Positions 8,936 to 17,572 of a stretch of 64,000 nucleotides of DNA are shown piece after piece. The DNA comes from Microbacterium proteolyticum (GTDB lineage: Bacteria; Actinomycetota; Actinomycetes; Actinomycetales; Microbacteriaceae). Both the position numbers and the translations under genes were made by a program. Below the pieces are notes generated by a model, which was given only the letters and a program-made list of their open reading frames with translations, was not told the DNA's origin and did not search any database. The first letter of the stretch is position 1, and each line of letters starts with the position of its first letter. The stretch is from positions 372,001 through 436,000 of the forward strand of contig NZ_CP121274.1 of assembly GCF_029639405.1 (NCBI RefSeq), written 5' to 3'.

Positions 8936-9784
8936 TCAGTCCTTCGCTCGCAGCCAGCGGCTGACGCGGTTGATCGACAGCACCACGACGACGATGACCG
9001 CCGAGGGGGCGTAGACGAGCCAGGGGCTCGACACGAGGTAGTCCTTGCCCGCCGAGACCAGCAGGCCCCAGTCGGATGCCGGGGGCGGGTCGCCGTAGCC
9101 GAGGAACGCGAGTCCCGCGATGACCAGGATCGACACCCCGAACTGCAGGACGGCCAGCGACAGGACGGACCGCGAGGCGTTGGGCAGGACGTGCGTCAGC
9201 AGCACGTGCAGGCGCGACCCGCCCTGCAGCTGCGCGGCCTCGACGTAGACCGTGCCGCGCACCTTCAGCGCCTCGGAGCGCATCACCCGTGCGAAGACGG
9301 CGACGGCCGAGACACCGGTCGCGATGGCGGCGTTAATGGTCTGAAACCCCAGCGAGCTCACGACGACCACGGCGAGCAGGAAGCTCGGGATCGCCAGCAG
9401 CACGTCGACGACGCGCGCCGTGAGAACGTCCACGAGACCGCCGAAGAAGCCCGCGACGAGCCCGAGCAACCCGCCGACGACCACGGCGATGCCCACCGCG
9501 ATCAGGGCGCTCAGCACCGACGAGCGGGTGCCGTAGACCACGCGGGTGAAGACGTCGCGACCGAGGTTGTCGGTGCCGAACCAGTGCGCGAAGCTCGGGG
9601 CGAGGAGCTTCTCGCTCGTGTCGCCGACGACGGGATCGGACGCGGTGAACACCGAGGGCGCGATCGCCCAGGCGGTGACGATGACGATCACGAGGATCGC
9701 CAGGACGACGGCGACCGGGATGCCGCGACGTCGAGCGCCGAGCGCGTCCGAACCGGACAGCGCGGGGGTCAGGACAGCGGTCAT
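8936..9784 (-). CDS. ABC transporter permease, DppC type
   Basis: The 282-residue inner-membrane permease has the DppC/OppC features. An N-terminal membrane segment (residues about 25-45) precedes a short extracytoplasmic part with HWFGTDNLGRDVFTRVVYG. Five further helices and the cytoplasmic coupling loop follow (MRSEALKVRGTVYVEAAQLQG). It overlaps the upstream permease gene by 4 nt (ATGA) and forms the translocation channel with it. Confidence 0.92.
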   Translation of the reverse strand: MTAVLTPALSGSDALGARRRGIPVAVVLAILVIVIVTAWAIAPSVFTASDPVVGDTSEKLLAPSFAHWFGTDNLGRDVFTRVVYGTRSSVLSALIAVGIAVVVGGLLGLVAGFFGGLVDVLTARVVDVLLAIPSFLLAVVVVSSLGFQTINAAIATGVSAVAVFARVMRSEALKVRGTVYVEAAQLQGGSRLHVLLTHVLPNASRSVLSLAVLQFGVSILVIAGLAFLGYGDPPPASDWGLLVSAGKDYLVSSPWLVYAPSAVIVVVVLSINRVSRWLRAKD

Positions 9785-10788
9785 CGGACGCTCGCTTTCT
9801 CGGGAAGCGCCGTGTCCGCGGTCGGGGCCGGCACGGCGGTCCGGCGCGGCTGCAGCAGCGATACGCGCGGATCCAGGACGGGGTAGAGCAGGTCGGCGAC
9901 GAGGTTCACGGCGACGAACACGACCGCGGCCAGCGCGACGATCGCCTGCAGGACGGGGAGGTCCTGGGTCGCCACCGCCGTCTGGACGACGCTGCCGATC
10001 CCCGCCCGGCCGAAGACCGTCTCGGTGATGAGGGCGCCGCCGAGCAGCTCGCCGACCGTGAGCGCGATGATCGTGACGACCGGGAGCGCCGAGGGCTTGA
10101 GCAGGTGCGCGAAGAACAGGCGCGCCCGTCCGAGCCCCCGGGCGTAGGCGACGACGGCGTAGTCCTCGCCGAACTCGTGATCGAGCCCGGTGATGAGCAC
10201 CTGCGCGATCAGCGCCGATACCGGGATGCCGAGCGCCACCGCCGCGAAGAACGTGGCCACCGGGCTGTCCGGCTCGATGACCGAGAACAGGCTCAGCTGG
10301 AAGGCGAAGACGTTCAGCAGCAGCAGGCCGATCACGAAGTTCGGCACCGAGAGGAACAGGGCCGGAACCGAGCGCAGCACCTGCGCCGCCCGGCGCGGGA
10401 GCACCTGGGTGCCGTACGCGAGGGCGAAGGCGAGGACCAGGGCGACGCCCAGCGCCGACGCCGCGAGAGCGAACGTCGACGGCAGGGCGTCCCCCACGAT
10501 CGTGGCCACCGGCTGGCTCGACCTCAGGGAGACCCCGAGGTCGCCCCGGACGAAGCGCCCCAGCGCCTCGACCAGCTGCACCCAGACCGGGCGGTCCAGT
10601 CCGTAGAACTCCACCATCTTCTGGATCTGGTCTTCGGTGAAGCCGTTCTCGGGGTTGCGCAGGGTGCTCGTGAGCGGATCGCCGGGGAGCACGCTGATCA
10701 CCACGAAGGTCAGCACGTAGGCCAGCAGCACCACGACGACCGCTTGGCCGAGGCGCTTGGCCGCGAAGATCAGATAGGCGGAGTTCAT
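9781..10788 (-). CDS. ABC transporter permease, DppB type
   Basis: A 335-residue permease with an N-terminal helix (FAAKRLGQAVVVVLLAYVLTFVVI), VLPGDPLTSTLRNPENG, and GLDRPVWVQLVEALGRFVRGDLGVSLR, all characteristic of DppB/OppB. The coupling loop is YAVVAYARGLGRARLFFAHLL. The frame stays open far upstream, but the first residues matching the family start at the ATG at 10788, ten bases after the binding-protein gene stops. It is the partner of the DppC-type permease. Confidence 0.92.
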   Translation of the reverse strand: MNSAYLIFAAKRLGQAVVVVLLAYVLTFVVISVLPGDPLTSTLRNPENGFTEDQIQKMVEFYGLDRPVWVQLVEALGRFVRGDLGVSLRSSQPVATIVGDALPSTFALAASALGVALVLAFALAYGTQVLPRRAAQVLRSVPALFLSVPNFVIGLLLLNVFAFQLSLFSVIEPDSPVATFFAAVALGIPVSALIAQVLITGLDHEFGEDYAVVAYARGLGRARLFFAHLLKPSALPVVTIIALTVGELLGGALITETVFGRAGIGSVVQTAVATQDLPVLQAIVALAAVVFVAVNLVADLLYPVLDPRVSLLQPRRTAVPAPTADTALPEKASVR

Positions 10789-10798
10789 ATCGGGAGTC

Positions 10799-12445
10799 CT
10801 ACTTCTGCAGGTACGCGGTGGCGTAGTCGGCGATCGCGGCGCCGTTGTAGGTGACGCCCTGCAGCTTCGGGCTCTGGACGTAGATGCGCTGCACGATCTG
10901 GGTGATCGGCACGAACAGCCCCTGCTGGAGCACGTACGTCTGCAGCTCGTCGACGGCCGCGGCGCGGTCGTCCTTGTCCGTTGCACGGGCGATGCGGTCG
11001 CGGAGACCGTTGAGCGTGGTGTCCGTCTCGCCGAGGCCGAACCAGTCTTCGCCCTTGTTGGCGTTGGTGAGGATGCCGGCGACGGTCCCCACGTCGATGA
11101 ACGACCGGGTGACCTCGTACAGCGGGGTGTTGGCACCGATCTTGACCTTCTCGCCGAAGGTCGCCACGTCGTAGGTCTGGACCGTGACGTCGAAACCGAG
11201 GTCGCCGAGCTGCTGCGAGACCAGTTCGTCGATCGACGCGGACGTGGCGAGGTACGGGTTGGCGTAGAGGGTAACCGCCAGGGTCTGCCCGTCCTTGCTG
11301 CGCTTGCCATCGGTTCCCTTGACCCAGCCGGCCTCGTCGAGGAGCGCGGCGGATGCCTCCGGGTCGTACGCGAAGTCGGCGGAGTGGTCGGTCGACTCGG
11401 GGACACCGCTCTGGATGAAGCCTTCGGCGGCCTCCCACCCGTCGGTGTAGACGGTGTCGAGGATCTGCTGGCGGTCGATGCCGTGCTGAAGCGCCTGGCG
11501 CACCTTCACGTCGCCGAACGGAGCGGCCTGCACGTTGACGGCGTACCCGTTGGTGAAGCCCAGGTACCGCGGGAGGCCCGCGACGAAGCCCTTGTCGGTG
11601 AGACCGGCGATCTCGCTCGGCTGGACGTTGTAGATGACCTGGGCCTGGTTCGAGCTCAGCGCGCCGATGCGGGTGCTGGACTCGGCGACCTGCTTGTAGG
11701 TGAGCGTGTCGAGGTAGGCGGGGCCGGTGTGTCCGAGGGCCGCGGGGCCCCAGTTGTAGTCGGCGCGCTTCTCGAGCACGACGTCGTCGCCGTCGGCCCA
11801 GCTCTTGATGGTAAAGGGACCCGAGCCCGAGAAGTTGTCGAGGTTGCCCTGGTCCTGCTTGCTGAGGGCCAGCGTCTTCGGCGAGACGAGGATCGAGCCG
11901 TGGTAGCCGAGGGTCGGGATGAACCCGAGCGTCGAGGCGGAGAACGTCACCGTGACGGTCGCGGCGTCGACGGCCGTGGCCTTCTGGTACGTCTTCGGGA
12001 ACAGGCCGATGGGGGCGATGCCCTTGTCCGCGCTGCCGAACGCCCAGTAGTCGAGGTTCGCCACGACCGCGGCGGCGTCGAGCGGCGTGCCGTCGGAGAA
12101 CGTGACGCCCTCCTTCAGGTGCAGCGTGAACTCGGTGGCATCCGTGTTCTGATCCCAGCTCTCGGCGATCCAGGGCGACACCTCGCCCTTGTCGTCGACG
12201 TAGACGAGCTTGTCGGTGACCTGACCCCAGATGTTGCCCTGGTAGCTGGAGATCGAGCTCTCGTTGGGCACCCAGCTGGTGCCGAGGGAGTTGATCAGGA
12301 AGACGACGTCGCCGCCCTCGGTGGGAGCGGCGTCGGTGGGGGCGGCCGCGGTCGTGGAGCCGGCGCAGCCGGCGAGGAGGGTCAGGGACAGGGCGAGGGC
12401 GGCGCCGAGGGCGGCGCGCCGTCGACGCTTCGGGGATGAGGACAT
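10799..12445 (-). CDS. ABC transporter substrate-binding lipoprotein, family 5 (DppA/OppA-like)
   Basis: The 548-residue product has a lipoprotein signal (RRRR, a hydrophobic core, then LLAGC at residues 23-27) and the periplasmic-binding type-5 fold: WIAESWDQNTDATEFTLHLKEGVTFSDG near residue 90 and VKVRQALQHGIDRQQI in the middle. Family members bind peptides, but also nickel chelates, opines, oligosaccharides and sulfur compounds. It is the first gene of the eight-gene operon and is preceded by an AAGGA ribosome-binding site. The enzymes downstream argue for a non-peptide ligand; this is inference. Confidence 0.9.
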   Translation of the reverse strand: MSSSPKRRRRAALGAALALSLTLLAGCAGSTTAAAPTDAAPTEGGDVVFLINSLGTSWVPNESSISSYQGNIWGQVTDKLVYVDDKGEVSPWIAESWDQNTDATEFTLHLKEGVTFSDGTPLDAAAVVANLDYWAFGSADKGIAPIGLFPKTYQKATAVDAATVTVTFSASTLGFIPTLGYHGSILVSPKTLALSKQDQGNLDNFSGSGPFTIKSWADGDDVVLEKRADYNWGPAALGHTGPAYLDTLTYKQVAESSTRIGALSSNQAQVIYNVQPSEIAGLTDKGFVAGLPRYLGFTNGYAVNVQAAPFGDVKVRQALQHGIDRQQILDTVYTDGWEAAEGFIQSGVPESTDHSADFAYDPEASAALLDEAGWVKGTDGKRSKDGQTLAVTLYANPYLATSASIDELVSQQLGDLGFDVTVQTYDVATFGEKVKIGANTPLYEVTRSFIDVGTVAGILTNANKGEDWFGLGETDTTLNGLRDRIARATDKDDRAAAVDELQTYVLQQGLFVPITQIVQRIYVQSPKLQGVTYNGAAIADYATAYLQK

Positions 12446-12574
12446 GGCTGTGATCCTTGGTCGGGGACCGACCGCCGGGCGCGGTCGGGAACTCTCCAGC
12501 GAGTCTCAGCGGGCCGTGGGCGAGCGTCCAACGACGACGGCGGATCGGAAACGATCGGTCCTGGTGATGGATGC

Positions 12575-12611
12575 CGAAACCCCCGGGATCCGCAGGATTC
12601 CGGGGGTTTCG
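12575..12611 (-). terminator. Rho-independent-like terminator after the acyl-CoA dehydrogenase-like gene
   Basis: CGAAACCCCCGG and CCGGGGGTTTCG form a 12-bp GC-rich stem; with one unpaired base on each side it can extend to a short ATCC/GGAT pairing around a GCA loop. It lies 60 bases after the stop of the minus-strand acyl-CoA-dehydrogenase-like gene and 130 bases before the ABC binding-protein start, so it separates the two minus-strand transcripts. No U-tract follows, as is common in actinobacteria. Confidence 0.7.
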
Positions 12612-12671
12612 AGGTGTCGAGCGTGGATCCTGCGCCGGCGGCGGGGCCGGCGCGCATGACGCCGTGTTGCG

Positions 12672-13814
12672 TCAGACTCCGAGGACCCGTCGTCCGGCGG
12701 TGAGGAGCGCCTGGTCCTCCTGGGGCGGGTGGACGCGCGCGGAGAAGACGTCGCGCAGGTGGCGCTCGAGGGGGTTGGTGCGGCTGAGGGCCGGGTTCCC
12801 GAGCGCGGCCACGGCCGCCTCGACGGCGGCGATCGCCGAGCGGACGATCAGGACCTTCGCCAGCGGAACGCGCGCGACGGCTTCGGGGTCGCCCGCCACG
12901 GCCTTCTCGGTCACTCCGTACAGCAGCGTCTCGGCCTGGACGAGCTGCGCCTCGATCTCGCCCGCGACGGTCTGGATGCGGTCCGTGGTCGCGATCGGAC
13001 GCCCGAGCCCCGCGGGTACGCGATCGTGGGCGAAACGGGTGAAGAAGTCCTGCGCCGCGCGGGCGACGCCGACGTACAGCGCCGCGTGCGTCAGGCCGAG
13101 GGCGCTCGCCTGCGCCGCGGGGTCGCGGTACACCCCCGTGAACGGGATCTCGAGGAAGTGGTCCTCCGGAGCCTCGACCCCGTCGTAGACGACGTCGTGG
13201 GTGGAGCTGGCCCGCAGGCCCAGGTGGTCCCACGTGGGGATGATGGTGATGCCGGGCGCGTCGCCGCGGACGATGAGATGCCCGACCCGCGGCTCGGGGT
13301 CGTCGGTCTTGGCCCACACCAGGTGGTAGTCGAGGCCGGTGCTGGCGGTGACGTAGGCCTTGCGTCCGGTCACGGCCCAACCGTCCGCGGTGCGCCGGAC
13401 CGTGGTGGCGGGGAGTCCGCCCCGTGCGGGCGCGCCCAACTCGGGCTCGGCGCGGGCGGTGTTGATGGAGACCGGACGCTCCGCGGTCTCGGCGACGACC
13501 TTCTCGTACAGGTGCGCCGGCCACACGTCGCGGTCGATCTGGGCGACGTGGGTGGCCACGGTGTTCGCGACGATGAGGGCCACGGAGGGGTCGCCGCGAC
13601 CGATCGCCTGAAGGATCCGGAGCCGCTCGAGGGCGTCGACCTGATCTCCGCCGAAGCGTTCCCCGAGCACCGCCTGGAAGACTCCCGCGCGGTGGACGGC
13701 GGCGAGGCCGTCGGTGGGGAAGGCGCCGGAACGGTCGTAGCGTTCCGCGGTTTCGGCGACGGCGGCGGTGAGGGCGCCGAGGTCGACGCGCGAGAGGGTC
13801 GGAGAGGCAGTCAT
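12672..13814 (-). CDS. Acyl-CoA dehydrogenase family flavoprotein, SfnB/DszC-like
   Basis: A 380-residue member of the acyl-CoA dehydrogenase fold, in the branch containing SfnB and the flavin monooxygenase DszC: ALIVANTVATHVAQID, GRKAYVTASTGLDYHLVWA, GITIIPTWDHLGLRAS and RHLRDVFSARVHPPQED. The catalytic glutamate typical of true acyl-CoA dehydrogenases is not evident, and this branch often performs FMN-dependent oxygenation in sulfur-compound breakdown. The ATG at 13814 was picked because a GGGGAGC ribosome-binding site precedes it. It lies downstream of a LysR gene on the same strand and upstream of the ABC/monooxygenase operon, but a terminator-like hairpin separates them. Confidence 0.83.
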   Translation of the reverse strand: MTASPTLSRVDLGALTAAVAETAERYDRSGAFPTDGLAAVHRAGVFQAVLGERFGGDQVDALERLRILQAIGRGDPSVALIVANTVATHVAQIDRDVWPAHLYEKVVAETAERPVSINTARAEPELGAPARGGLPATTVRRTADGWAVTGRKAYVTASTGLDYHLVWAKTDDPEPRVGHLIVRGDAPGITIIPTWDHLGLRASSTHDVVYDGVEAPEDHFLEIPFTGVYRDPAAQASALGLTHAALYVGVARAAQDFFTRFAHDRVPAGLGRPIATTDRIQTVAGEIEAQLVQAETLLYGVTEKAVAGDPEAVARVPLAKVLIVRSAIAAVEAAVAALGNPALSRTNPLERHLRDVFSARVHPPQEDQALLTAGRRVLGV

Positions 13815-13899
13815 GCTCCCCATGCTCCGCGCGCGGGACCGCGCGCGTCCAACAGCGATCCCCGAACCGCACTCATCGGGCATTCCGATGGTCGGGGGA

Positions 13900-14775
13900 T
13901 CACGCCGATACGGCGTGGATGTGACGTCGGACGGCGAAGAACCCGTCGAGGGATGCCATCGCCGCCTGCTCCACGTCGGGTTCGAGCCCGCGCCGCGTGA
14001 TGAGCCGCACGAAGATCCGGCCGAGGTCGGGGAAATCGCGCCGCACGACCAGTCCCGCGGGCGCGCGGCCGGCGGTGGGCAGGACCGCGATGCCGAGACC
14101 GGCACGGGCCGCGGCGATCACGCCCTCGAGGCTTCCGGACTCGGCCGCGATGTCGACGCGGGCGCCGATGTCGCCGAGCTCCTGGAGCGCGCGCTGCCGC
14201 ATGCCGCACGGCTCGATGTAGGCCACCAGCGGCACGGCCTCGCCGTGTCCGGGCGGCTGCCAGGAGGGCGACGCGTACCAGTTCAGGGGCAGCTCGCCCA
14301 CCTCGACGCCGGCGACGGTCGAGCCGGTGTCGAGCACGACGGCGAGGTCGATCGTGCCCTTGGTCACGGCATCCGTCATCTTCGTGGAGCGATCGATGTG
14401 GAACTGTACCTGCCGGTCGGGGAACGCACGTCGGAGGGTCCCCAGGAGCTCGGGCAGGATCTGCTCGGCCGCCGTCTCGGTGGAACCGACCACGATCGTG
14501 CGGGCGCGCGTGACGTCCAGGCGCGCGAGGGCTTCATCGTGGACCGCGAGGATGCGCCGGGCCTCGGCGAGCAGCTTCTCGCCCGCCAGGGTGAACCGGG
14601 CGCGCCGACCGTCCCGCTCCACCAGCGGCTGCTGCAGCCGCTTCTCGAGGGAGCGCACGTGCTGACTCACCGTCGGCTGCGACATGTGCAGGGCCACGGC
14701 GGCACGACCGAATCCTCCGCACTCGTCGATGGCGACGAACGTGCGGAGTTGGATGATGTCCAGAGTCTCGGCCAT
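13900..14775 (-). CDS. LysR family transcriptional regulator
   Basis: The 291-residue protein has the LysR winged helix at its N-terminus (DIIQLRTFVAIDECGGFGRAAVALHMSQPTVSQHVRSLE) and a C-terminal periplasmic-binding-like effector domain from about residue 90. The ATG at 14775 gives the normal family length. It is divergent from the AhpD-like/rhodanese pair, and a 14-bp palindrome lies in the 179-bp gap. The acyl-CoA-dehydrogenase-like gene follows on the same strand after 85 bp. The effector is unknown; a sulfur-starvation role would fit the neighbours. Confidence 0.9.
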   Translation of the reverse strand: MAETLDIIQLRTFVAIDECGGFGRAAVALHMSQPTVSQHVRSLEKRLQQPLVERDGRRARFTLAGEKLLAEARRILAVHDEALARLDVTRARTIVVGSTETAAEQILPELLGTLRRAFPDRQVQFHIDRSTKMTDAVTKGTIDLAVVLDTGSTVAGVEVGELPLNWYASPSWQPPGHGEAVPLVAYIEPCGMRQRALQELGDIGARVDIAAESGSLEGVIAAARAGLGIAVLPTAGRAPAGLVVRRDFPDLGRIFVRLITRRGLEPDVEQAAMASLDGFFAVRRHIHAVSA

Positions 14776-14854
14776 TCCTGGACGATAGACGGCCGGGTGC
14801 CCCGCCCGCTCGGCGACGGTCACGCGCGTTCACATGGCATCCATCGGGCGCGAC

Positions 14855-14868
14855 GATGAGTGCTCATC
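14855..14868. promoter_or_regulatory. Palindrome in the LysR/AhpD-like divergent region
   Basis: GATGAGTGCTCATC has perfect 6-bp arms and a 2-bp centre, and it lies about midway between the divergent LysR and AhpD-like starts. It is a candidate LysR binding site. LysR sites usually follow a T-N11-A pattern, which is not clearly met here, so the assignment is tentative. Confidence 0.4.
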
Positions 14869-14954
14869 ACAGACCCGGCATTGCTGACCGCCGGGCCGCC
14901 TTCCTAGGCTCGGACGGTGCGCCATCCGACCGGCGCCGCCACGAGGAGTGAGAG

Positions 14955-15317
14955 ATGAGCGACTTCTTCGACCGCGAGGGAGACCGCGCCTACACGCGCG
15001 ACTACAAGGAGACGACGCCGGATGTGCTGGCCGCGTTCACGGCGTTCAACGACAGCGTGTTCGCTCCGGAGGGGCGCGAGATCCCGCTGAAGTTCCGCGA
15101 GCTCATCGCGCTCGCGGTCGGGATCACGACGCAGTGCACCTACTGCATCGACGCCCACTCGCAGGCCGCGGTCCGCGCCGGGGCGTCCAAGACGGAGCTC
15201 GCCGAGGCCGCCTGGGTCGCCACGGCGATCCGCGCCGGCGGGGGGTTCGCGCACGGCCGGCTCGGGTTCAAGCTGTCCGGCATCCACGAGGCCGAATCGG
15301 TGCACGCGCATGTCTGA
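14955..15317 (+). CDS. AhpD-like carboxymuconolactone decarboxylase family protein
   Basis: The 120-residue single-domain protein has the AhpD core: LKFRELIALAVGITTQCTYCIDAHSQAAVRAGASKTELAEA. The CxxC pair (TQCTYCIDAH) followed by histidine is the redox-active site of alkylhydroperoxidase-D-type enzymes. A peroxidase or thiol-redox role is therefore more likely than true decarboxylase activity. The ATG follows GAGGAGTGAGAG. The 3' end overlaps the rhodanese gene by 8 bp, so the two are co-expressed. Confidence 0.88.
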   Translation: MSDFFDREGDRAYTRDYKETTPDVLAAFTAFNDSVFAPEGREIPLKFRELIALAVGITTQCTYCIDAHSQAAVRAGASKTELAEAAWVATAIRAGGGFAHGRLGFKLSGIHEAESVHAHV

Positions 15318-16170
15318 CGTCCTGGTCACCGCGACCGAGCTGCACGACGCTCTCGCCGCTGGTCGATTCGCCGACGGCGGTCCGGTCCGAGTGCTCGACG
15401 TGCGCTGGCGCCTCGACCGTCCCGACGGGCGGCCCGAGTACCTCGCCGGACACATCCCCGGCGCGCAGTACGTCGACCTCGACCACGACCTCGCCGCGCA
15501 CGGCGAGCCCACCGAGGGGCGGCATCCGATTCCGCCCGTCGAAGCGCTGCAGGAGGTCGCTCGGCGCTGGGGCATCGACGACGGCGACACCGTCGTCGTC
15601 TACGACGACCTGAAGAACCTCTCGAGCGCGCGCGCCTGGTGGCTGCTGCGGTACGCCGGCGTCGCCGACGTGCGCCTGCTCGACGGATCGCTGCGGGCGT
15701 GGACCGACGCCGGCTTCGAGGTGGAATCCGGGGATGCCGTCGCCCCCGCGCCGGGATCGGTGACCCTGGCCTACGGCGCTCTGCCGGTGCTGCCGCTCGA
15801 GGACGTGGCCGGTTTCGCGGACGGGTCGCTCCTGCTCGACGCGCGCGCCGGGGAACGGTACCGCGGTGAGGTCGAGCCGATCGACCCGCGCGCGGGGCAC
15901 GTTCCGGGAGCTGTCAGCGCGCCGACGACCGAGAACGTGGGGGCCGACGGGCGGTTCCACGATCCGGAGGCGCTGCGCGAGCGGTTCGCCGCGCTCGGTG
16001 CGACTCCGGGGGCCGAGGTCGGCGTGTACTGCGGGTCCGGCGTCACGGCCGCGCACCAGGCGGTGGCGCTGACCCTCGCCGGGTTCACGCCGCGCGTGTT
16101 CCCCGGCTCATGGAGCCAGTGGTCGAACCACCCCGAGCTCCCCGTGGCGACCGGCCCCGAGCCGCGCTGA
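15310..16170 (+). CDS. sseA: Two-domain sulfurtransferase (thiosulfate/3-mercaptopyruvate)
   Basis: The 286-residue protein has two rhodanese domains. The N-terminal one is inactive (VLDVRWRLDRPDGRPEYLAGHIPGAQYVDLD). The C-terminal one carries the active-site loop CGSGVTAAH, with the catalytic cysteine around residue 240. The CGSGVTA loop is typical of 3-mercaptopyruvate sulfurtransferases, while CRKGVT-type loops mark thiosulfate enzymes; specificity is therefore a family-based guess. It is coupled to the AhpD-like gene and ends one base before the convergent amine oxidase gene. Confidence 0.9.
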   Translation: MSDVLVTATELHDALAAGRFADGGPVRVLDVRWRLDRPDGRPEYLAGHIPGAQYVDLDHDLAAHGEPTEGRHPIPPVEALQEVARRWGIDDGDTVVVYDDLKNLSSARAWWLLRYAGVADVRLLDGSLRAWTDAGFEVESGDAVAPAPGSVTLAYGALPVLPLEDVAGFADGSLLLDARAGERYRGEVEPIDPRAGHVPGAVSAPTTENVGADGRFHDPEALRERFAALGATPGAEVGVYCGSGVTAAHQAVALTLAGFTPRVFPGSWSQWSNHPELPVATGPEPR

Positions 16171-16171
16171 C

Positions 16172-17497
16172 TCAGGTCCAGAGCTCCTCGATCGGCACCG
16201 CGCGGCCGAGCACGTTCTCGGCGGCGCGGTGCCCCGACAGCAGAGCGCCGGGGACGGTGGCGGGATCGTCGCCCCACGTCGCTTCGCCGGCGAGGTGCAG
16301 GACACCCCCGACGGGTACGGCGAGGTCGTCGTGGTCGGGGCCGACCGAGCCGGGCTTCATGTAGCTGTACGACCCGCGCGAGAACGGGTCGTCCTGCCAT
16401 CGGGTGACGACGACGCTCTCGGGCTCGGGAATCGCGTCGCCGTACAGACGGCGCAGCTGCGTCATCGTCGAGGCCGTGATCTCCTCGTCGCTCCAGTGCC
16501 GGGTGGCGACCGCTGCGGGACCGGCGGCGAAGGTCAGGAGAGCCGCTTCGTCGTGGATCCGCCCGAGGTCGTACCAGGAGTGCCACCACTCCCCCTCGTC
16601 GCCGAACTGACGGATGCCGTAGACCCCGGCATCCCAGAACTTCTCGGGGAAGCGCAGCACGACCTTCTCGAAGGCATTGGATGCCAGGACCCCGAGCACC
16701 CGCTGGTGCGTGTCCGGCAGCGGCGGCGTGATCGTGACGTCACCGGACTGCAGGACGCCGATGGGGAGCGTGACGACGGCGCCGGCACCGTGGAAGGTTC
16801 CGTGGTCCGTGGTGACGGTGACGCCGTCACCGGACCAGTCGACGGCCGTGACGACGTGCTCGAGGCGGACGTCGAGACCCTCGGCGAGGTGGGTCGCGAG
16901 TTCGTCGTAGCCGCGCGGGAAGACGACTTCGTCGCCGTTGACGGTGTCGTCGTCGAGTCCGTGCGCGCCGAGCACCGTCATGTGGACGCCGTACTGCTCC
17001 TCGGCGCGGCGGCCGTTGTACTCGCGCACGCGCTGCGCGCGCTCGGGCGCCCAGTCGCGCCCGGCGAGGGCCTCCTCGACGACGTCGGCGTACGTGGCGT
17101 CCGGGGCCGAGCGGGCGATGATCTCGACGAGGTCGGCGTTCAGGGCGCGGACGTCGGCGGCGAACGCCTGCACCTCCTCGGGTGCGAGGCGGGCGGCATC
17201 CGGACCGAAATAGGCCAGCGGGCGACTGTCGGGCTGGTACCCGCCGACCGTGAACTCGGCCATCGGCATGCCGAACGCGCGCGCGGCCGCCTCGACGGGG
17301 CTGTCGTCGATGCCGTGGATCCAGGACGCCCCGCGGTCGGTGACGTGGTGCCCGTCGCGCTGCGAGTGGACGCGACCGCCGACTCGGTCGCGGGCCTCCA
17401 CGACGACGACGTGATTGCCCTCGCGAGCGAGGAGACGGGCGGCGGACAGACCCGCGATTCCCGCTCCGACGACGACGGTGTCGAACTGCTCCTGCAT
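16172..17497 (-). CDS. Flavin monoamine oxidase family protein
   Basis: The 441-residue FAD enzyme has the N-terminal dinucleotide motif VVVGAGIAGLSAARLLAREGNHVVVVEARDRVGGRV (residues 8-43). It ends with HLAGEATWGDDPATVPGALLSGHRAA, the conserved FAD-contacting end of amine oxidases. Substrates in this family range from polyamines to aromatic amines and tryptophan. No signal peptide is seen, so it should be cytoplasmic. It is transcribed towards the rhodanese gene with only one base between the stop codons, and away from lysE. Confidence 0.88.
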   Translation of the reverse strand: MQEQFDTVVVGAGIAGLSAARLLAREGNHVVVVEARDRVGGRVHSQRDGHHVTDRGASWIHGIDDSPVEAAARAFGMPMAEFTVGGYQPDSRPLAYFGPDAARLAPEEVQAFAADVRALNADLVEIIARSAPDATYADVVEEALAGRDWAPERAQRVREYNGRRAEEQYGVHMTVLGAHGLDDDTVNGDEVVFPRGYDELATHLAEGLDVRLEHVVTAVDWSGDGVTVTTDHGTFHGAGAVVTLPIGVLQSGDVTITPPLPDTHQRVLGVLASNAFEKVVLRFPEKFWDAGVYGIRQFGDEGEWWHSWYDLGRIHDEAALLTFAAGPAAVATRHWSDEEITASTMTQLRRLYGDAIPEPESVVVTRWQDDPFSRGSYSYMKPGSVGPDHDDLAVPVGGVLHLAGEATWGDDPATVPGALLSGHRAAENVLGRAVPIEELWT

Positions 17498-17572
17498 GAC
17501 GGCTCCCTCGGGTAGACGACCGTGTCACGAGAGTAGTCCGAGCGGGGGGTCTGCCGACGTTAGTGTGAGCGC

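Noticed and set aside
12575..12611. Possible riboswitch or attenuator in front of the ABC operon.
   Set aside because: The hairpin is a simple long GC stem following the upstream gene's stop; no conserved aptamer-like junction is seen.
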